A stretch of 64,000 nt of DNA from Theristus sp. LFF4_11 (GCA_030248135.1 JASANC010003243.1:62001-126000); one strand, 5' to 3'; shown: positions 11,191-25,330, numbered from the stretch's first letter. Program-made: numbers and translations. Notes: generated from the letters alone by a model not told the origin.

Positions 11191-14100
11191 CCCAAAATAA
11201 AAGATAATACATGATGCAACACGTAAAACGTGAATAGTGAACACGGAAGCCTCAACAAAATGCACGTATTGAAAAGTTAGAAGTTCATTTTACATTGTTT
11301 TTTTGTTTTTGAACCCGCACACGACAATAAACGAATCACAAGTTTTCTTTTAAATTTTACAGTGCAGCACAGTGCGACGGAGTTGTTGCACGATTGCTCT
11401 GCTGACATAATGCGAAAAAGAGGCTGCTGATTCATTTTTCACCAACGTTTTTTTGTCAGAGACTCGTCCGCCGAAGACAAGCGTTGATAATCACCGTCGA
11501 CTGAAAACAATCAATCCACTTATTAATCGAACATTTTCACACGACTGCGATTTGAATGTGATTGATGCGTTCTTATGCCGCGAAGTATTTTAGTTTGGCG
11601 AATTCTTGAACGATCGTTTCGAATTTCAAGATAAAAAAACGTCTTCGTGACAGAACACTACTGCAGATGCATTAAAAGGAGACTGTCGAACAATAGGAAC
11701 ACGAATCTTCAGTAGCTCGTCCGTCCAACTGAAACAAGTGCAATCCGTGCGACGCTTTTTTCGACCGGCCATTTTCGTCGCAACCGATGAGCAGCGGCGT
11801 GAGTTGTTCAAGTGTTTTTTTCTTTCTTTTTTTATTTCACCGGCAGTCTTCTTTCATGCGCGTTTAGATTTATGACCACGTTAAATTATTTGCAGTGTTG
11901 GTCTTTTCCACCTGCATCTGTATCTCTCATCTCTGTTCCCCAAATCGCGAAATAACACCCGCCGTTAATTTATTTGTCAAATCATTACGCAGATGACCTA
12001 TCTTTTTAAAAAAATCTTTAAAATGAACGAAACTAACCAGTAACATATTGATAGTCCGTTATCATTGCGTTTGGGCTTGTAAAATTTTTGTACAACTTTT
12101 TCACAATGTTTCTTTTGGTCGCAATTAGCAGACTACAGATTAGAGAACACAATCTTAGCCCATATTGTTTGCCATAAAATTTGGCCTAGATTTTTTGGTC
12201 TCACGGTTTTTTAGTAAACTTTGTTGTCGGGTTTTTTTATGAAACAAAATTTGTGCACAATAATCAAGAAAAAGTTTTAGGTTTTAAAGAAAATTGTCTG
12301 TAGCCGCTGTTTTGCATGTCGGTGCACAATTTTCAAACACCGTGTGCGCAACCATTCATAAAATCGCACATTATGCTTGTCACACTTGTATATTTGCGCT
12401 TTTTTCAGTTGAACTAACCTACCATTTCAATTGGCCGTATTTTGAAGTTTGTATGCTACTGTATGCTTAATACTCTTTTAGTTTTTATGAGTGATAATTT
12501 CGTTAGGTTCTGCCTGACCTGTCTCTTCAACTTCCGAAAGCTTTCGTTTCACAATTTCCAAGTAATTTTCCTGTGATATCCTTGTAATGAACGAATGCAC
12601 TTTGTCACAAAAAAAATCAAAAAAATATTGCAAAAAGTTTGCATTGTCATAATTTCAGTTCAAGTGCACGCGCATGTGTGGCAGTGACCGACAGACAGAT
12701 AATAAACGTATTTTAAAAAACATCATCAACAAATACATTACACTTTTATTTTGTTTTGGCGCCGTGTGTATCAAAAAACAGCCAAATAAAACTATATTTA
12801 TTTCAGTCGATCACACACCGAAACAAACAATGTCAGTCGGTTATGATGTGACAGAAACTGATGGTGGTAGATCTTTGTTGTTCAAAAAATTGTCAGTTTT
12901 CTCGCAAAAAAACTGAACTACTCAATAAAAACGGCCGTCTATGATTGGCTGTATTGTTGACTGAAAAAGCAAACCGCGCAAACAGAGATATTTTGAATAT
13001 TGTTGTTGACTGACGGTTTTATGATCGTTGGGTTTGGGATACTTGCTGTTGTTTCCATGGGAATGCAGGTTCAAGTGGGGTATGGATGTACACTGTACTT
13101 GCGTCTGGTGTGTTTTTATCCAAGTGCAATCGTTATGGTCACGGGCAGCCGTTTTTCATGGTAAAAAAATCAGGATTATAAGTGAGTCAAATTTCTTACG
13201 CCCACTTAAACGGTCGATCTTGAGTTCGATTCTATCGGCATTCCATTTGAAATGAGTGTTGTTCGAGTGATGTAGTTTTCTAAAAAAACATTCACCACAC
13301 TTCAGTCAATGTTCTTTTAGAACTGTTTTTCTGAATTTGTTTTTTCTTCGTTTCAAACCAATCAATCCCGCGGGGAACTCTAAAAAAGACCAGTTGAGTG
13401 TGCCTCACTAAGTTCTGTAGTTTACACAGTTTAGAGTTTCAACCAGTTTGTCTTTTTTCTTCAACGGTCCAGTGGTTTGCCCAGATTAGCCTGAAGCGTT
13501 TTTTTATGAACAATGTGCTTTGTGCTTATTGTCGTTCAACAAAAAAAAGCCCATTTTGAATCTAATACCCAGCGTGCATGTCTCTCTCTGCAGCATCAAT
13601 GAAATCATGTTGGATAAATAATCACAATCGTAAACATACACAGCCGTGCGATGTTGATCTGGTGTTAACAGCATCGTTGATTGCCGTTTGTGCGCTAAAT
13701 ATGAAATTGTAAAGAAAAAACAGAAAAAAGGCACACAAAATTCGCCGTATAGCCGAGCACGCAGGTGCGGCCGGAGCCTGACCTTGAACATCCCCAATGG
13801 CCCTTTTTTGCTGCACTAATCCTCCAAACCGTCCCATGCGCATGTTGTTCCATTTATGCGCATTCGATGTCTATATTAGCGTTTTGCCCATCAATAAAAC
13901 ATGCATGCATTTGCTGCTGTTGTACTGGACCAGTCAGTCGCACGAATCATCAAATCAAATCTGAGAATTGTTTTTCATTTTGAAATATTCCAGCAGATTT
14001 TCTTGAAGTCGGAAACAGATGCCTCGGATCTGGGAAAAAAAGCTCAGAAGTGGGCATTTGGGCGCTTTCATTTTGAAAAAACGGGCCCTAAAATGGTTTG

Positions 14101-17100
14101 CAGCTCACAGTGTTTCGCGACGCGTCGGTCGCATCATTGTGATTGGCTCGTTCCGTGTGCCCTCTGTGTTGCAGTTCAGTGTCCGACCTGCAAGCTGCCA
14201 GCATGCATTCATGCGCAGTGCACGTGCACCGGCTAGGATGTGTGCTTGAATGCGTTTCCACGTGTGTGTCGCGTTACTATCGATCATTTTAGAGTTTCGT
14301 GTGATTAACAGCATGATTTTGCTTTCGAAATATTTCAGTACGGTTATTTCGCATTTCCCGGAGGAGCAAACCGGTAACCAAAAAATGGTCAAGCAGCAGC
14401 CGCCGGCTGAAATGTTCGTTTTTCAATGTTCTTCGTTCAAGATCCATCTACAAATGCACTTGTATCTTCAGATGAGACGTTTTGTTTCGTGTTTTTCCTT
14501 CTCAAAAAAACTGCTCATGTGCGTGCGTGCAGTGCACTCATTTCAAATTCCATTATCATCTTCCCCAACTCCACTTAGGTCAACATCGCACTTTCTCTCT
14601 TCTGCCCAACTTTTGCAAACACGCTGCAAAAAGGTGAAATAGTGAGCGCATGCAAAGCGAGTGGGGTGGTATGAAAACACAACTTTTGCACATGTTTTTA
14701 CCAAAATTTCATATCCATTGTGTTATCAGGAGAACGCATGGCAAAGTTGAAAGTTGTGCATGCGCGCGCGCTGATTGACTGACTGCATGTGCGCCAAAAA
14801 AGTTATCATCGCCTATGCTTATGTATGCCTCTCATTTGCGCGTGTTTTGTTGATCACAAACTGAAAATTCATCAATTTTACATCTGGAGTGGAGAATAAT
14901 GTGTCGATGGAATAGAGCTGCGCCCACAGACTATAATTTTGCTATGTATACCATTACAATATGAATAATCTCTATTGCTCGCTTTGCCGCGGTTTGTCAA
15001 ACTTTTTTGTCAAAAAACTTTCCATTTGAATGCGCGTTGTTGTTGTTTTTTGCTGTCTGGATGATTTGAAAAAAACGTCGATAAACGTTTGCTCTTGACC
15101 TCCGTCGGTCAATCGCCACTCGAATCGAACACCGAGCGAAAATCAAGATCGCGATTTTTTCACGTTTCTTGTAAAAAACGTGCTGGTTCCCATCTCCCAT
15201 GTCATATGTTTGTATCTGCTACTGCAAATCAATGCGCAACCGTAAAATGTGTTGTATACATTGTATGTGTGATTTATTTTCGTTCATGTTCATGTTTTCT
15301 TTGTAGAGATGTGCGAAATTTCGTGCAGTGTATGCGAACGTTGTACATTGTATGACCGATTATGTTTTTTGCTGGCCATTTTCCGTTCCGCCGGACTGTT
15401 TTTGGATTACCCGAAACTAAGAATTTGTAATTTTTTATAATGTAACAATTTTTTGCAATTGTGGTGCACCCAATGAGAAGATTTCACAAAAAATTATCCC
15501 GATGACTTTATCATCCAGTCGGTTGCATTGCGTTCTGTAAATTTTCAGATGAATTTTACGAAAAATACAACAACGTTTGTCTCACTAGTCGCATTGTCGC
15601 ATACTTGAAAGCAATCACCACATGTACATGTAGAACGCAAAAAATACTACAAAAGTAAATACCGTGATTTTGTTGTGCAGCAGGTTTGTTTTTTTGCGTT
15701 TCACTATACCGTGCTACACAAAATGAGTTCTCGAGAAGAGGATTACAAAACTTGAAAAAAACTTGCTCACATTGTTTTAAAAACTACTTTTTCAAAATAA
15801 AAATCCCGTCAATATAACAACCGCAGTTGAACTCAAGATTCGATACGGGCAGGACATAAATTTTGCGTCATACAATTTTTTTGCCTGTGCGAAATTTACG
15901 GTCAGTTTTTGCCTGTGCGAAATTTGAATTATACTTTATTGCAGAAAACTTGTGCAACTTTCAGCTGTCGTAAGATTTCTTCTGGTGATTTTATGCATTG
16001 TCGTGGCTGACATGACTAAACTTCTCATGGACGGTCTCATGTTGTATGCCCATGCCCTGAAAACACGAAAAACTATGGTTTTTTCAAACCGTTGCGATAT
16101 TTTTCGCGCTCAATCACCTTTTGCTGTTAAATTTTCTCAATGTCAAATGTCTTGAAACTGACTGCTATTTGCCGGCTGCTTCTTTGCACAGTAAACTTTT
16201 TTTTCAAAAAACGGCAATGAATTTTATGAGTCAGCCACACTGCATATATTTTTAATATCCATGTAATCTTTTGAAAATGAAGGACAAACCTTCAAAAAAC
16301 CATTTAAAACCAACAAATGCTTTCAATTAAAAATGTAAAAAATATATCAAGATGAAACAAACATTGGCAGCATCCAGCATTATGTGGACGTGGAACTTTA
16401 TTTTGAGCAAAATGTTGTGAAAGATTTGATTTACCAGGTGTCGGTTAGTACAAAAGTTTTCGCAAGAGACTTCTAATTTTTGTCTGTAGAGTTTCCATTC
16501 TTTATCCCATTCATTCAGCTGTGTTAAGTCAATTGAAACGTTGTGAAAAAAAATATATTGCGATATTTGTGACGTGTGACAAAAAGTCACTGCAAAAGTA
16601 TGAAAGAATAATAAAGAGGTGGCACACAGGAGCAAACACTTTTCTTCTTCGCAGATGTCCTTGTGTTCAACATCGCCTGATGTTTGTGTAACACTGTATT
16701 TGTTGCAAAGCTCTTACTCCGTTGATTTCAACACTTTCATCACGACTTGGGTTTTGCTGTTTGTCAAGTTTTGACTGGAAATCACAGGTTCGAAAAAGAC
16801 GAGCCCAAAGCACAAAACAATTTGGAAACAACAAGCACCCAATGCAAATTTTGCCCTTTTTCAAAGTTGCAATCGAACAGAGACGATTTGATCGTGTTGA
16901 TTGGTTCCATTTGAATTTTAGAAGTCGCAGTCGTGTGTATTTACCACAACGTTAGCGCGTTGCAACAAACGGCGCAGTTGCACTGTTCAATCCACCGTGT
17001 CACCATCACCATCTTTTCTCAATTTTCTCCGATTTATTATTCTTTTTCCCGTCGTTGTTGATTTTATTTTCTTGCGAATACTACTGCAACCTACGTCTGT

Positions 17101-19665
17101 CGGTCGTTTTTCCTCTTGTGTCATCTGATCGGCCAGTTGGATGGCACATTTCATTTCATTTCACTCTTGGGTCTCTTAAAAATGTGAGATAAAAACAACA
17201 CAGCGCTTGTTAGCCGTATTGTTGTTTGTTGCATCATTTCGGCAATTCCTTCTTGCACTTTGTGCACTCTTCGTTGCGTTGTTTTTTAAACTGATGAGAG
17301 TTTCGGCGTTTTCGCGGTGAATCAGTTTCTGTCTCATGTTGCAGTGGTTTTTTGTTGGAAATTGCTCGAGAAATGATGCGCGCTTGTTAACGTTTGCTGT
17401 TTTTTCTTTTCCTCAAAACCAGTTGGCCAACATTGACTTTTTCTGCACGTGTGCAGTCAAAATGCATGCAGTAAAATAAATGCGTGCACCTTTTTCTGTG
17501 TTCAGCTACTTTGATTTTCAATGTGGGTGCGTTCGTGAAGAAATCAACAGCAACAGTTGCATAAACTCATCAACATGCGTCATAAACGCATCATTATTAT
17601 GCAAATGTTCGTTCGGTAACTTTTTGGTTCTAATTCTGCCTGCTTTTTTGCATCTTCGTTTATTCAAAACTCGCCAGACGTCAAAATGTGGGCAGCAGCA
17701 AGTGCATTAGGCGAATTCTTTTTCAATTTTCTTGTTCGTATGTTTTCAATTTCTTAACATTGCCTCCTCACCCACGCCATACAATATTTCAGTTATTTTT
17801 TCGCGTATTTCATAATCTCATGTACGAAAAAGTTAAAAAGTCATATCAAGTGCAGCAAAACGACTAAATAAGCAAATAAATAAACAAACAGATGCTGACG
17901 TGAACTTAAAGAACGTAATCAATTTCACTTTTCAAGTCAGTGCAAGATTCTCAAAAATGCGTTATTGCTGGTTTTCAGATTTTTTCTCAAACAAAACAAC
18001 CGTGCACATTGGATACTTCATATTCACCAAGTTATACTCCGCGATTCGGAATTATTTGTTTTTACATTTTGTTTATTTATCTGAATATGTTTTTTGATTT
18101 TTTTGAATACATACTGCTTGTTTATTTATGCGCCACGGTGCAGACTCTGTGAGCAACATGCAACACAGCGTTGTCAACAGGAACTCAGTACAGTTTAAAA
18201 AACAACTCAGCACTCCGAATGTCTAGCTAACATTTTTCTCAACAATTTGTAACGCAGACTCTGGCAAATGGTTGCCGTTTTTCAACGGTTGATTTTACCG
18301 TTTCAATCGCGAAACTTCGTTTTTTACCGTCGGTATTCCAGAATATTCGTCGGTTTGTTTGTATTTTACCCATAAACTTTTAGGAATCGTAAAAATCTTG
18401 AGCTACAACAATCACAATAAATTTCGGGATGGCACATGAATAATGACCAGCCATTTCGTTGCGTATCGCGCGGTGGTGACGGAAACCGTTTTTATAAATA
18501 TGCTGATGATACATTGTATTTGACAACCTCTAGAATATACGTGAACATAAATTCAATTATGTATTACAGTAATGTATCTATGCATCATATTCCACAAATT
18601 TCTTCTAGTTTTCTCCACTATTGCCCGTGTTTGTCGTTACGACATGCTATTTATTCATATTAGCTTTACGTGTTCTGTACTAATCACAACCACAAACTGT
18701 TGAACACCTACAATGTAGGCAAGCTGTGTGTCCAGTTCAGTCGCAGAGTGACCCAGACACAGGCACTAGCTTTCATACATTTATGAGCTTACAAGCTTTT
18801 GACCGTGTGTTTGCTCAGTCACCTGCTGACCCTTTGCTAGGACGCAACACGCCGTGGGGCGGTGTCTGTCCATAAAACTGATTTTGAACGCGTGCCCCCT
18901 TTCAGACTGACTATGTTCTGTTCAAATATGGCTCAGTAGTAGTACGATTTTGCCATGTCTTGCGTAATGCCAAATCGGTTGTGTCGGTGTTTATATTACC
19001 TTCTCCGTTTATTTGTTTAAAAATCGTAAAATTTTCTGCTCGCAATAAATAGGCAATGATTTGTGATTACGCCACTCTGGGAAATAGAGCTCCTGTTTTC
19101 ATGCTGGAGAATCATTGAAATAAAATTTGCTTTTATATCTTGTAAAATAGGAGCTTTTTAAGAAATTTATATAAATATTTTAATTTTGTAGAGTAATCAA
19201 CGAACGACCGACCACTGCGGTCGAACTGGGTCGGCTGTTGGCGTCAGCAAGCGGCTCGAACTGCAGCCGAACACTGCCGAAGCAGGAAATTCACGGAAAC
19301 AAAAAACCGACCAGAAGCCGACGACCAACACAACAGCACAGTCGAACTACAGGCGATTACAAGCGAAAAGCTCGCGATCCCCGGAGCCGAGCGGCTCACG
19401 AGCACGCTGCTCGGACACTCTGCATCGACGATTCGACGAGCTCTGCCATATCATTCAGTTGGTTGCCAGTGAACCGACCGGTGCCACGATCGGCGAACCG
19501 AAACCGCCTGACCGCCGAACTAAGCCCGGCAATAACCACGCACGAACTACTGCCGCTGACAGCAAAGAGAAGGGCGCCGTTGAGAAAGCCGTTTTGAAGC
19601 GTCAGACCAGCCATGATGCGGATGCGCGCGGCAGCGACCTGTACCAGCATTTCATAGCGAACACC

Positions 19666-22130
19666 ATGAGTCGCATGGGCTCGTCGATTGTGGCCGCCGT
19701 GCAGAAGACACGCCAGCGGTACAAGCGCTACGAGAAGCCGCGCCAGGAGATCAGCAGACTGCTCAAATACGTCGTGTTCTTCGGCAATTTCTTCTTCATG
19801 GTTGGTGTTTTTTTGGTTTTTGGTTTCCTGTTTCTCCGATTGTTGAAGAGACTCGGTTTTTGAACTGTTCAACACAAAGCGTACATGTCGTTTTCTTTTA
19901 GCTGATCGGCATCCTGTGTCTATCCCTGGGCCTGTACCTCTTCGTTGGCTACTTCCGTCCGGTGGTGCACATTCTCGACTTTCTGTTCAATCCCGGTCTG
20001 TTGCTCACATGGGTTGGTCTGCTGATCACGGCCGTAACAACGGCTGGCTGTGTCGGTGCACTCAGGGACAACGTGTGCCTCTTGAAAACTGTACGTTTGG
20101 TGAAATTGGCTAGAAATGGAAAATATTGGCTCATAGGCTGCCTTTGTGTTGGGCTCACTGATTGATCTACCAGCTCGATGCAGTCCACCAGCATGCCAGA
20201 TTCTAATTTCTAATTGCACAACGTGCTTTTATGTTTCAAGTTTTACCTGTCAAATGCTTATAATCTTTGAAGGTCACCGAACGAACTTTGCTATATAAAA
20301 ACCGTTGATTTGCAGTTTGCGCTGTGCGTGTTTGCGTGCTACATTTGTCTCGTGATCTGTGCATTCCTGTTGTTCATCTTGTTCTACTCGCAAGCGACTG
20401 ACGGCGTCAGCATCTACGGACTGCTGGTGCATGCGCTGACGCACTATCATTCGAATGAGAACATGCGCGACTTTTTTGACTACATTCAGAGAGAGGTGAG
20501 CGATACGCGCGGCGATTTAGAATAATGCCTTGCTTCAAGTAAACATTTACTTCTAGTTTGAAAACATAGTTCACTTTGTCATAACATAATAGTGTTGCAG
20601 TAATGAACAAACACACAGGCACACTGTACGATATCACAGCAGCGCGCTTGTAACTGTGTGTGTGCCGTGTGTGAGATTGTGTGACTCTGGCAGCACTACG
20701 GTGTTGCAACCGAGTGCAATGTACTCCGACGAGGACTTCACCGTTTTGCTGCACTGTCTTTAACATCACCGGTGTTGTTGCAGTTACGCTGCTGTGGCGT
20801 CAGTTCAGCCGGCTACAAAGACTGGTCACTGAACGCTCAATACAACTGCACCACCTACAATCTGCTGCCGGAAGCGTGTGCCGTTCCATTCAGCTGCTGC
20901 CGTGAGCCGCTGGCTGACGGCGAAGTTGAATCCGTCGAGAACGCCAATAAACTACTGTCGCAGATGCGCAGTTTGGCGTGCTGGCAGAATGCGCAAAAGA
21001 AATCGGTGGGTTTTGTGGAATTGTTGAGTACCTATTTGAGCTCTGAAGTGAGCTGTGTTTGTTTTGTTTTCCAGCTGCCCGAGTTGCAAAACCTGATCAA
21101 CGTCGACGGATGTCTGCAGTTTGTCCAGAAATCGTTCGAGTCACAGGCGGTCACAATTGGTGCCATCGTTGGTGCTTTCGTCATTCCAGTGGTGAGCGAA
21201 CATTTTTTACATGCACTGAAACAAACAAACAACGTGAACAGTTGTGTTCAGCTGTTTTTGTTGGAATGTGTTTTATGGGGCTCAATTCAACATCAAACAG
21301 TAGAAATGCTCAATGTTATTTCATTCCAGTGCCTCTCAGTCACTCTCTCGAACGTGCTCGCGAAGCAGATCGAACGCCAGCGCTATTTGCTCGATCGACA
21401 GGCGCGACGCGACGAACGACGACGGAGACGCGCACGACAGCGATTCCGGGATCCGTTCGCCACGCGATACACGGTCGCCTCTAGACAGCCGGTTGTCACG
21501 GCCACCGTCGATGAGACGCTGTCGCCAAAGAGTTCCACAAAAAGCAACAAGGACAAACAACAAAGCGACCCGAACAACAACAACAACAACAACAAGCACG
21601 GCGTCGCGCCGGAGCCGGACGACAAGCGCCGAGTACGCAGACGGAAACGGACAAAGTCGGCGCCGTCGTACGGCCAGGACAACGCCGCGAACGAACTGAG
21701 TGACGTGGACGCAGGCAGCGGGCCTGGCTCCGCCACCGGCTCCGTCAACCGACTGCCGACAGTCACGGACGAGCCGAACGGTGGTGCGCGCACAAAGCCA
21801 CGCAACGAGTCGCATCAACAGCAGCGCGCCAGCAGGGGCGCAAAGTCGTCGGGCGATCGCAGCGCCAGCGCGAGGCAGGCCAGCGAGTCGGGCGAAGAGC
21901 GACGGAGACGCCAGAGGTCGGCGGGCGTACGAGCGCGCGCAGTGGGCGACCAAGTGCACCGGACGATACAGGAGCAGTTGACGCGCGACGCGAACGACGC
22001 TGCTGCCTGCAAGCACGACAATCGGACGACACTGACGCACGGCACGGCCAGCGCGCCGCCCACCGCTGATTCGGGTACTGCAGTGGGCAAACACGGCAAC
22101 ACCGGTGACCATACGTTCATGAGGATGTGA
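19666..22130 (+). CDS. TspanC8-type tetraspanin with long basic C-terminal tail
   Basis: Six exons, all in phase 0: 19666-19800, 19902-20090, 20316-20495, 20784-21005, 21075-21191, 21330-22130; 547 residues. Four membrane segments are visible. The first spans the exon 1/2 junction. The second is followed by the GCVGALRDN loop. The third lies in exon 3 and the fourth (AIVGAFVIP) at the end of exon 5. The large extracellular loop has the CCG motif (about residues 171-173) and eight cysteines in all, including SCC, ACW and DGC. That number defines the TspanC8 group, which escorts the protease ADAM10 and so affects Notch-type signalling; this role is inferred. The cytoplasmic tail of about 245 residues is rich in R, S, T, N and A and contains an N-run. 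Tetraspanin tails are usually under 30 residues. The start is the first in-frame ATG (CACCATGAG), but the frame stays open upstream to an acceptor-like site at 19191. Confidence 0.88.
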
Positions 22131-22919
22131 TCGGGGCGCATTTCGCAATTTGCATTGTTTTTTTTCAGGTTTTTTAGCCTGATTGAGTTCCAGTGTGAAC
22201 CTCTACGTAATGTTCTTTGTGTCGATCCGATTTTACTGTGTAATCAGAGCAATAAATGTAAATATTGTGCGTTGGTTATGCAGAAAAGTAGATTGCACAA
22301 CTGCTAACGATTAACGCAATAAATACTTTGGCACAATCAAAAAACAAAAACAGAATTGAAGAAAACTTTTATTTTTTCCTCAGTGATCTGTTTAATTTAA
22401 TTCATCTGAAAAACACTGTATGCGCAACGTTTCGTTAAAGGCCATCTTGCATGCGTTACCTTTGTGTGACTCGACGAAGTCAGCACAGGAACAACAAATG
22501 TAATATTTAGTTAGCCTTGTCATCGTCTGAAAATATTAATGTGCGATTTATAATATTCAACAAAACATGCATTTAGTTTAATGCTAACTGAAGATGGTAA
22601 CTGTTGATTAGGTTTTAGACTTTTTGCGCAAAAGGTCAACTGCACGTACAAAAATCTGCAAAAACAACCATAAAACGCAAACAGAATAAAACGCGCGCAA
22701 CACAACGCCGCAGATTTTGAAAGTGTTATTTCGACACAATAACACGGATTCTTGCGTCATGTTTACTTGTATACTTTTGCAGTTTTGACTTTTTGACTTT
22801 TACGTTTTTTAATTTGCTTCCACCTGCATTGACCCGCCGTCATGCAAAAAAAGTAGTTTTTGCGAAGACTCGTCGCGGCAATTCAGGAAAGGTGATTGTG
22901 AAACGTTGAATAGTCCACC
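22131..22919. other. intergenic stretch between tetraspanin and FMO
   Basis: It holds the tetraspanin 3' UTR and the upstream region of the FMO gene. It is AT-rich with no supported gene. No specific promoter motif is evident. Confidence 0.6.
22251..22256 (+). promoter_or_regulatory. candidate poly(A) signal of tetraspanin gene
   Basis: AATAAA 120 bases after the tetraspanin stop codon, a normal distance for a short 3' UTR. Confidence 0.5.
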
Positions 22920-25330
22920 ATGGAAATGCCGCCCAAGAAGCGGGTCTGTGTCGTTGGCGCCGGCGCCGTCGGACTGACAGCCGCCAAAAGTTGCCTTGAA
23001 ATGGGCTTCGAAACCGTGGTCTTCGAACGGAACGATTCGCTTGGCGGGTTGTGGAATTATCGCGATAAGCCAGTTCAGGTAAGAAAATCCAATTTGGAAA
23101 ACTTAGGAAAAGTGAAGTTGGTTGTTGTTCAATTTTTCTTTTTCACTGTATTTTCAAATTTTCAACGTCGTCATGGGTGGGATTTGGGATTTCAGGATTG
23201 TTCGAGTGTGATGAAATGCACGGTCGCAGTGCGCAGCAAGGAAATGATGGCGTTCAGTGACTTTCCACCGCCTGAACTGAACCCCAATTTTCAACATCAC
23301 ACGCTGGTGCTGAAATACTTGAATGATTACGCGGAGCATTTTGGAGTGACCGATTGTATTCGATTCAATACGGCAGTTGAAGAGGTACACATGTGGTTTT
23401 TTCTTGTTGAGTTTTTTGTGCATTTTTTGTTAACGCGTTTTTTGTTTTTCCAGCTGTTTTTAAGGTCTTGGCTTTTTCTGACACTTGAGCAGTAAATTAT
23501 TCAAGGTCACACAAGCTGCCGACTATGCAACAACCGGCGCCTGGGACGTGCGTACGAGCAACGGAGAGTCGAATCGTTATGACGCGGTGTTGCTGGCCAA
23601 CGGTCATGGCGCAAAGCCACGCAACGGTCATTTTGAAGGCATTGAAAACTTTAATGTATGTGACTCTTTCCAATTAGCAAGGCTGACGTTTTTTTATTTA
23701 TTGTTTTTTTAACTGTTTTGTACAAAAAACCTTCAGGGTGAAATTTTGCATTCTCAACAATACCGCGACGTGAAGGCATTTAAAGATAAACGAGTTTTGG
23801 TGATCGGCATGGGAGATTCAGGATTCGATGTCGCGGCCGACCTGACGCGGGTCACAAAACAGGTACATTAGATACTTTTTCAATTGGTTATTAAAGACAC
23901 TGTTACCGGCATAGTTGACGTTGTTTCTCCATCGATGGCATGCAGGTTTACATCAGTTCCCGTCGGGGAGTGTGGGTGTGGAGTCGCCTGTCCAAGCGAG
24001 GCCTTCCATTCGACACGACGTACCTGACACGTTGGTTCGATTGGCTCCGTCGTCTCGTTGGTGAGACGCGAGCCAACGAATACATGGAGGAACGATTGAA
24101 TCTTCGTATGGACCACGACGTTTATGCGCTGGCGCCCGAGCATCGATTCTTTGACCAACCGCCCGCTGTGAACGATTCGTTGCCGAATTTGTTGTTGCAT
24201 GCTGGTATTGTTATCAAGGTACGAATGCATGCAACACTGCTGGCTTAGTGCAATGTGTCCCAAACGGTGATGCCATATTTCAGGATGACATTCAAAAGTT
24301 CGCCGGTGGAAATACTGTGAAATTCGTCGATGACAGTGAGCTGAATGTGGACGCCGTGGTCTTGTGCACCGGCTACAGTGTTGACTTCAGCTTCCTGAAT
24401 CCAAAGTCGCTCGTTCCATTTCAGGTTCATTTTAGAGATTTTTTAAAAAAACTGTCTTATTTTGACAGTTTACGAAATTCCTGAGCAATGCAATCAGCCA
24501 CGGTTACACATTTTCCAGGAAACAAATGTTGGCTTGTATAAGCACGTTTTTCCGCCACATTTGCAACATCCAACGCTGGCTGTTCTGGGACTTGTTGAGG
24601 TAAAACAGAAAACACAACATAAATTACGTACAATAAAAATCATTTCCACAAAGCGGCGCTAAACTAAACGTGCTAAAGCTAAACGCGACCTTATAAAATT
24701 TGTCTTCTATTTTACTTATTTTTTAAGTCCATTGGCGCCACCACGAGCATTGCTGAAATGCAAGCACGTTGGGTAGCACAACTGTTGGCCGGTAGAAGTG
24801 CGCTTCCTTCTTGTGACGCCATGAACACACACGTTGAGGCAATGCAACGGCAACCGGCTGCATCGCAGAGCCAAGCGCTTCAGGTGGACTACATCAAGTA
24901 CATGGACGATCTAGCGGAAAAAATCGGCTGTCGTCCCGCGCTTAGCGACGTTGCGTTCAGTGAACCACGCTTTTGGTATCAGTTAGTTTTTGGGCCAAAT
25001 TTGCCATACGTTTACCGTTTGATTGGGCCGCATGCGTGGCCCGGGGCGAGGGATGCCATTATGGACGCATCGCGGCGGATTCGCCGACCGACACAAACAC
25101 GCAAGCCGACACCGCCCGACTGGGACCTGTGGCAACGATTTCTGTTCTGGGTCAGAACGATGTTGGTCGTCTATGTGTGCTATTTGCTCGTTAGCGTCTG
25201 GGCAAAGTACGCGATTGATCACCAAAGTTCATTTGCCATGTTCACATTGATGATCACGGTGATTGCATTTTGGTTCATTGTGTTCTTGTTTGATCTGCGC
25301 TTCAATGTTCTTGAATTGTATTTGTGCTGA
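22920..25330 (+). CDS. flavin-containing monooxygenase (FMO family, eight exons)
   Basis: Exons 22920-23078, 23196-23384, 23506-23655, 23737-23862, 23946-24218, 24284-24424, 24519-24599 and 24728-25330; every exon is a multiple of three. 573 residues, slightly longer than the ~530 usual for animal FMOs. FMOs use NADPH, FAD and oxygen to oxidise nucleophilic N or S atoms in drugs, amines and metabolites, on the ER membrane. Visible motifs: FAD-binding GAGAVG (residues 13-18), SKEMMAFSDFP as in vertebrate FMOs, the FMO signature FxGxxxHxxxY across the exon 3/4 junction, NADPH-binding GMGDSG (about 190-195) and CTGY (about 327-330). The C-terminus has two hydrophobic stretches that should anchor it in the ER. 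All key motifs are present, so it is probably active. The substrate cannot be predicted. Confidence 0.93.

Larger units (their letters stand above)
7635..19191. other. gene-poor region, about 11.5 kb
   Basis: I found no gene that holds up. The region is T-rich with many short frames. None shows a domain, consistent codon use or splice-linked continuation. It contains the 3' UTR of the KLHDC10-like gene, a 45-bp direct repeat near 9.7-9.9 kb, a member of a dispersed repeat at 11.0-11.2 kb and a short direct repeat of TTGCCTGTGCGAAATTT near 15.9 kb. Unrecognised small exons or non-coding RNA genes cannot be excluded. Confidence 0.55.

Noticed and set aside
16327..16635. 102-residue minus-strand frame with a signal-like hydrophobic start
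   Set aside because: It begins with TTG rather than ATG, has no recognisable domain or splice partner, and lies in an AT-rich gene-poor region.
18436..18663. Short frame containing YADDT, resembling the reverse transcriptase active site
   Set aside because: No other RT motif is present upstream or downstream and the surrounding sequence has no LINE features; chance match.
19238..19597. 119-codon frame upstream of the tetraspanin
   Set aside because: Starts at TTG and is out of frame with the tetraspanin; its openness is explained by GC-rich composition. The tetraspanin frame itself is also open here and is treated as a possible extension instead.
21336..22148. 270-codon minus-strand frame opposite the tetraspanin tail
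   Set aside because: It mirrors GC-rich arginine/serine codons of the tetraspanin exon 6. It has no domain and lies within a phase-supported exon on the other strand.
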